DNA of 64,000 nt from Thioalkalivibrio thiocyanodenitrificans ARhD 1 (GTDB lineage: Bacteria > Pseudomonadota > Gammaproteobacteria > Ectothiorhodospirales > Ectothiorhodospiraceae): the NCBI RefSeq assembly GCF_000378965.1, contig NZ_KB900536.1, positions 693,583 to 757,582 of the forward strand, written 5' to 3'. The notes under the pieces are model-generated. The model had not been told where the DNA came from. It saw only the letters and a list, made by a program, of their open reading frames with translations, and searched no databases. This document shows positions 59,770-64,000 of this stretch, piece after piece. Position numbers and translations under genes: made by a program. The number at the start of each line of letters is the position of its first letter. The first letter of the stretch is position 1.

Positions 59770-60581
59770 AGAAACGTGGAATTGTGGTGATGCTGCTGAT
59801 TTCCCTGATGATGGCCATGGGCGCCTCCGCCCTTGCGATGACCTGGCTTCAGGAACGGATGACCGATCGGGACGCAGTCGACGAATCGTCCGTGGTGGTG
59901 GCAGCCATGCAGATCCCCTTCGGCCAGAAGGTCGAGGCCGCGGACCTGCGCATGATGGAACTGCCGCCCCACGCGATTCCCAGGGGCAGCTTCAAGCGTG
60001 TCGATGAGGTGGTCGGCCGGGTGGCATCGCAGACCATTTATGCCGGCGAGGTGATTCTCAAGGAACGGGTCGCAGAGCATCTGGGCGGCAGCGCACTGGC
60101 CGCGGTTCTGGATCACGGCATGCGTGCCATCACGGTGCGTGTCGACGACGTGGTGGGCGTGGCCGGTTTCCTGTTGCCGGGCAACCGGGTGGACGTAGTA
60201 TCCAGCCAGCGCACGGGCGGAAACCGCTTGGTGCAATCCGAGACCATCCTCACCGCTATCAAGGTACTGGCGGTCGACCAGATCGCCTCGCCGGAACGGG
60301 ACGGCCCGGTCATCGTGCGGGCGGTGACGCTGGAGGTTACGCCGTCCCAGGCAGAACGCCTGGTCAAGGCCACCCAGGAAGGAAGGGTCCAGCTGACGTT
60401 GCGCAACCCGCTGGACCAGGAGCCGGGGCCGATACAGGAAGTGGCCGTGGCTGAGCCACCGCCGGAACCTGAGGTCCGGCCCGCACCGGTGAGGTCGCGT
60501 CCGGCGCCGCAACGGCCTCGAAACCTGCAGATCACCGTGATCCGCGGCACCGACAGCAGTACCACCACCGTCAAAGAGTAA
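59766..60581 (+). CDS. cpaB: Flp pilus assembly protein CpaB/RcpC
   Basis: 271 residues. One N-terminal membrane segment (5-25), then a periplasmic SAF-type beta-clip domain (about 40-105: VVAAMQIPFGQKVEAADLRM) and the RcpC/CpaB domain (GMRAITVRVDDVVGVAGFLLPGN...). The C-terminus is Pro/Arg-rich. Works with the secretin CpaC at the outer membrane. The start overlaps the ATPase stop. Confidence 0.93.
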   Translation: MKKRGIVVMLLISLMMAMGASALAMTWLQERMTDRDAVDESSVVVAAMQIPFGQKVEAADLRMMELPPHAIPRGSFKRVDEVVGRVASQTIYAGEVILKERVAEHLGGSALAAVLDHGMRAITVRVDDVVGVAGFLLPGNRVDVVSSQRTGGNRLVQSETILTAIKVLAVDQIASPERDGPVIVRAVTLEVTPSQAERLVKATQEGRVQLTLRNPLDQEPGPIQEVAVAEPPPEPEVRPAPVRSRPAPQRPRNLQITVIRGTDSSTTTVKE

Positions 60582-60622
60582 CGCCACACCGGGAACGCAG
60601 AACAATCAGAGGGGTGGGTGCG

Positions 60623-62194
60623 ATGAACAAGCAAAGAACAGGATCATGGATGCATCTTCGGCTCGTGCTCGGCGTTGTGGCGCTGCTCACACTGGCATTA
60701 GCAATGGGCACCCAGGCCCGGACCGCGAACGCGGAAACCCGACCGGGCGCCGGTGCCATGGAGTCCATTGCCCAGGACCAGGCCACCCGCACGATTCGCG
60801 TCGCGGTGAACAAGTCCCAGGTACTGGAGTTCGGCTACCCGGTCAGCGTGGTATCCATCGGGAACCCGGACGTGGCGGACGTGGTTGTCATGCGGGCCCG
60901 GCAGATCTATGTACTGGGCAGGTCGCTCGGCACCACGAATGTGGTGCTATGGGATGACGACAACCGCGTTCAGGGGATGCTCAACGTCGAAGTGACCCAC
61001 GACCTGGACACCCTCAAGGCCAATCTGCATGAGATCCTTCCGGGAGAGTCCATAGAGGTACGCTCCGCCCAAGGCAGTCTCATCCTTGGCGGTGCTGTCT
61101 CAAGCACCGCACGGATGGATGCCGCACTGCGACTCGCCAACAGCTTTGCCGCGGCGTCCGGGGGCGGCAACCCCGTGCTCAACATGATGGAGGTGGGCGG
61201 ATCCCACCAGGTCATGCTGGATGTCAAGGTGGCGGAGGTGTCGCGCACCCTGGTGAAGCGTCTGGGCGTTCAGTTCAACGCGTTTGACTCCGGTTCCCCC
61301 TGGAAGATAGGGGCGGTTCAGGGAGGCGCCAGCTTTCCGGATGCCGTATTCACCGGCGGCGAGCGCATTCCGTTCTTCAGCCATGGCACACCCATAGGTC
61401 CGGTGATCGGCGAGTTCGCGCCGGTGACACCGTCGATCGAGAACACCGGTATCTTCGCGAGCTACCACAGCGGCGATTTTCTCTTCAACATGGTCATCGA
61501 CGCGGCCGAACGCGAAGGCGTCGCGAAGATCCTTGCGGAGCCCAACCTCACCACCCTGAGCGGCCAGGAAGCTCATTTCCTGGCCGGGGGCGAGTTCCCT
61601 ATCCCGGTGCCCCAGGATCTGGGGCGAGTCACCATCGAGCACAAGGAATTCGGTGTGGGTCTGAGGTTTCTGCCGCTTGTCCTGGACTCCGGGCAGATCA
61701 ACCTCAAGGTGGATGTCTCCGTGTCCGATCTGACGCGTGAAGGCAGTATTGTCATCGGGGTCGGCGACCAGGCCCAGCAGCAGTTCTTCGTGCCCGCGCT
61801 CGTCAAGCGCAGCGCCAGCTCCACCGTGGAGCTTGGGCACGGCCAGACCATCGCCATCGCCGGCATGATCAACGAGAACCTGCGGGACAACGTGGAAAAG
61901 TTTCCCGGCCTGGGGGATCTGCCGATCCTCGGGCTGCTTTTCCGCAGTCAGGACTTCGCCAAGGACCAGACCGAACTGGTGATCTTCGTGACCCCGCGGC
62001 TGGCCCGTCCGATCACACCGCAGCAGGCCCGATTGCCCACCGGCAGCTTCGTCGCGCCCACCAATCTCGAGTTCTACCTGCTTGGCAACGAACCGTGGCA
62101 TGACGCCGATGCCGGCGAAGACCGCCAGGACGGTGATGCCCTTTCGAATCGCCGCGATGGCGGCACCGCGGGACGTTTCGGTCACGACATGTGA
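60623..62194 (+). CDS. cpaC: Tad pilus secretin CpaC/RcpA
   Basis: 523 residues, outer-membrane secretin forming the pilus exit channel. Signal peptide (about 1-36), an N-terminal pilus-formation (BON-like) domain (VNKSQVLEFGYPVSVVSIGNPDVADVVV), then the secretin domain with ILAEPNLTTLSGQEAHFLAGGE and LPILGLLFRSQDF, ending in VTPRLARPI. ATG 60623 has AGAGGGG about 8 bases upstream; a GTG at 60614 is also in frame. Confidence 0.94.
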   Translation: MNKQRTGSWMHLRLVLGVVALLTLALAMGTQARTANAETRPGAGAMESIAQDQATRTIRVAVNKSQVLEFGYPVSVVSIGNPDVADVVVMRARQIYVLGRSLGTTNVVLWDDDNRVQGMLNVEVTHDLDTLKANLHEILPGESIEVRSAQGSLILGGAVSSTARMDAALRLANSFAAASGGGNPVLNMMEVGGSHQVMLDVKVAEVSRTLVKRLGVQFNAFDSGSPWKIGAVQGGASFPDAVFTGGERIPFFSHGTPIGPVIGEFAPVTPSIENTGIFASYHSGDFLFNMVIDAAEREGVAKILAEPNLTTLSGQEAHFLAGGEFPIPVPQDLGRVTIEHKEFGVGLRFLPLVLDSGQINLKVDVSVSDLTREGSIVIGVGDQAQQQFFVPALVKRSASSTVELGHGQTIAIAGMINENLRDNVEKFPGLGDLPILGLLFRSQDFAKDQTELVIFVTPRLARPITPQQARLPTGSFVAPTNLEFYLLGNEPWHDADAGEDRQDGDALSNRRDGGTAGRFGHDM

Positions 62195-62227
62195 GCGCGT
62201 TGCGTACCCATATACGAGGACAATCGC

Positions 62228-62479
62228 ATGCACACCGTTCGAGTCATGATGCTGATATCGCTATCCGTTGCACTCACGGCATGCGCCGCCCTGACACCCG
62301 GAGGCGAGCGCCCGGAGTTCGGCGAATCCGTACGCCACATGATACAGATGCAGACGTACGCGCCCGGCGATGAGGTGCCATCACTGCGGGGAGACACGGG
62401 GGCCGAGGCCATGGAGGCACACCGCCGGGATACGGGCACCCCGGAGCGCTTCGGAAAGGGACTGATGGGCCTGGATTAG
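62228..62479 (+). CDS. Small lipoprotein of the Tad locus (candidate pilotin)
   Basis: 83 residues. Lipobox LTAC with lipidated Cys19, then FGESVRHMIQMQTYAPGDE, a segment that resembles the conserved FG-x2-VRxM-x-QT motif of small lipoproteins in Tad loci (CpaD-like). The position right after the secretin gene fits a pilotin or secretin stabiliser. Small enough to be missed by annotation. Confidence 0.75.
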   Translation: MHTVRVMMLISLSVALTACAALTPGGERPEFGESVRHMIQMQTYAPGDEVPSLRGDTGAEAMEAHRRDTGTPERFGKGLMGLD

Positions 62480-62567
62480 CGCGAGGGGGGGACCCGCGCA
62501 ACCGCGCGCTGCGGGAATGCCGGGAAAGACACTGACGAGGATTGCCATTCAAGGCGGATGAAACATC

Positions 62568-63764
62568 ATGCGCTATCGACTAGAAATTCTGGTGGTTGGA
62601 CGTTCCAGGGAACAGCTGCTGATGCTGCAGGACCTTCTGGGGCGGCAGGGTGACGTCAACGTAAGGATCCGGCACGTCGGGAACGGCCATACCGATCCGC
62701 TGTACGAGGTGGACCCGTTGCCCGATGCGCTGGTGCTGGTGCTCAGCGAGAACTGGCATGCCGAACTGTCGGCGCTGATGGAGCGCCGCGCCACCGAACG
62801 CCCTCCGTTGCTGGTGGTTGGGCACGACGGCAACGTCGACCTGATCCGCGAGGCAATGCGTGCCGGTGCGAGGGACTTTTTCACCCCGCCCATCTCCGAG
62901 AGCGAGCTCACGCAGTCTCTCCAGAAACTCATGCGCGACCGGATGGCGGAGGCGTCCCGGCACACGGCTCACCTGACGGCCGTCATCAACGCCAAGGGAG
63001 GCTCCGGAGCCAGCATGATTGCCGCCAATATCGCGCACCTTCTGGCCGTTACCGCGTCCGATCGTCGCACGGCACTCATGGACATGGATCTGCAGTTCGG
63101 CGCCCTGCCCCTGTACTTCAACATGACCCCGCGCAACGGCATGGTCAGGGCGCTGGAGTCTGTTGACAGCCTGGACACGATGGCCCTGGAAGGCTACGTG
63201 CAGCCCCACCAGAGCGGCCTGGACCTGCTGGCGTCCGCCCCCGACGAGTTGGTGAGCGTGGCCGATGTTCCGGAGTCGCGCGTGGAACTGCTGTTGCAGG
63301 TCATGAGTGAGGCCTACGACGACATCGTGGTGGATCTGCCGCGTTGGATCGGCGGTTCAACGGCCATGGTGCTGGAGCGTGCGGACCGGGTTCTCGTGGT
63401 CCTTCAACAGGGTGTGGCGCACCTGCGCGATGCGAAGCGCCTGATCGGCATTCTCCGGCAGGAGATCCACATCAGCGGCCCCCGGATCATCATCGTCGTG
63501 AACCGGTACGACAAGCGCAATGCGGTGAGTCTCCGGGATATCCAGGATGCACTGCCGGACCAGGATATCGTGACCTTGCCCAATGATTTCCGTCAGGTCA
63601 CGCAAAGCATCAATATCGGCAGCCCGCTGCCGGAACACGCCGCCCGGGCTCCGGTGACGCGCGAGCTGGCAAAGCTGTCCCGCCGTCTGCATGAGGACCG
63701 GCCGGGTGATGACGGCAGGAAGAGCGGCGGCTGGAGCCTGTTCGGCCTGGGCCGGAGAAGCTGA
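62568..63764 (+). CDS. cpaE: Tad pilus localisation protein CpaE/TadZ
   Basis: 398 residues. An N-terminal receiver-like domain (about 1-120; the phospho-acceptor is not evident) followed by a MinD/ParA-like ATPase domain. The P-loop reads AKGGSGAS (Lys143 to Ser149): the signature lysine of KGGxGK is kept but the second lysine is Ala, as in other CpaE/TadZ proteins. Positions the pilus at the cell pole. Followed 17 bases later by cpaF. Confidence 0.92.
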   Translation: MRYRLEILVVGRSREQLLMLQDLLGRQGDVNVRIRHVGNGHTDPLYEVDPLPDALVLVLSENWHAELSALMERRATERPPLLVVGHDGNVDLIREAMRAGARDFFTPPISESELTQSLQKLMRDRMAEASRHTAHLTAVINAKGGSGASMIAANIAHLLAVTASDRRTALMDMDLQFGALPLYFNMTPRNGMVRALESVDSLDTMALEGYVQPHQSGLDLLASAPDELVSVADVPESRVELLLQVMSEAYDDIVVDLPRWIGGSTAMVLERADRVLVVLQQGVAHLRDAKRLIGILRQEIHISGPRIIIVVNRYDKRNAVSLRDIQDALPDQDIVTLPNDFRQVTQSINIGSPLPEHAARAPVTRELAKLSRRLHEDRPGDDGRKSGGWSLFGLGRRS

Positions 63765-63781
63765 TTGAGGAGTAGACCGTC

Positions 63782-64000
63782 ATGGGCCTGAAGGAACGGT
63801 TCGGAAATGGTGATGGCCGCAGTGCCGAGAACGGGCGAACGGCCTGGGCACAGCGCAGCCAGCGTTCCGGGATGCTGAGTCTCACGGCGCCGGAACAGGA
63901 ATGCAAACAGCAGCTCTTCAAGCAGCTTGTGAAGGTCCTGGACCTCTCCCTTCTCGGCGGTCTGGATGACAAGGACGCGCGCGCCGAGATACAGCAGGTC
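63782..64000 (+). CDS. cpaF: Tad pilus ATPase CpaF/TadA, partial (N-terminus only)
   Basis: 73 codons before the window ends; MGLKERFGNGDGRSAEN then a helical region (QECKQQLFKQLVKVLDLSLL) like the N-terminal domain of CpaF. GAGGAG lies 10 bases before the ATG. The ATPase core is outside the window. The neighbour order cpaB-cpaC-cpaE-cpaF supports the call. Confidence 0.8.
   Translation, partial: MGLKERFGNGDGRSAENGRTAWAQRSQRSGMLSLTAPEQECKQQLFKQLVKVLDLSLLGGLDDKDARAEIQQV

Overview
The window is chromosomal DNA, GC-rich throughout, from a gammaproteobacterium. Several gene orders match the E. coli/Pseudomonas type: nudJ-mnmA-hflD, clpS-clpA-infA, fabD-fabG-acpP-fabF-pabB-pabC-mltG-tmk-holB-pilZ-tatD, and yoaA-tsaB. 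The sulfide:quinone oxidoreductase, DsrE-family and rhodanese genes, together with the high GC, suggest a sulfur-oxidising lineage near Ectothiorhodospiraceae/Chromatiales. That placement is inference; no 16S gene or marker phylogeny is available here.

Layout. 0-9.8 kb: a fused phosphotransferase/P-loop kinase, then mrcB, a TPR lipoprotein, a DinG-family helicase and tsaB in one overlapping plus-strand run, then truD and a TauE/SafE permease. 10-14 kb: a short-chain dehydrogenase, a beta-carbonic anhydrase, a DUF302 protein and the ribosomal oxygenase roxA. 14-20.4 kb: purB and fumC diverge from a shared promoter region; a minus-strand three-gene signalling operon follows (small protein, HDOD, GAF-GGDEF-EAL). 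20.4-27 kb: acnA, hflD, mnmA and nudJ on the minus strand, then icd. With fumC this gives three TCA-cycle genes. 27-40 kb: clpS-clpA, infA, and the long fatty acid/folate/cell wall/replication operon ending at tatD. 40-48 kb: a RES/Xre toxin-antitoxin pair, a class V aminotransferase, a KamA-family radical SAM enzyme, bioA, a MerP-like protein and a PAS-GGDEF protein.

48-57 kb is accessory in character. A minus-strand array (dsrE-like, RND exporter, LolA-like protein, outer-membrane beta-barrel, sqr) lies left of a 28-bp site at 55663-55690 that matches the XerCD chromosome-dimer resolution site dif at 25 of 28 positions of the E. coli site as I remember it. A frame-disrupted phage-type gene lies beside it, and a secreted rhodanese on its other side. 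The window therefore probably spans the replication terminus.

57-64 kb: the start of a Tad/Flp type IVc pilus locus: flp pilin, prepilin peptidase, an AAA+ ATPase, cpaB, cpaC secretin, a small lipoprotein, cpaE, and the first 73 codons of cpaF, which runs off the window.

A genome-wide oddity is a set of intergenic inverted repeats built from short repeated words, each directly after a gene stop. Five are clear (after tsaB, fumC, clpA, pilZ, kamA-like) and use unrelated words but the same architecture. No rRNA, tRNA, CRISPR array or intact insertion sequence was seen.
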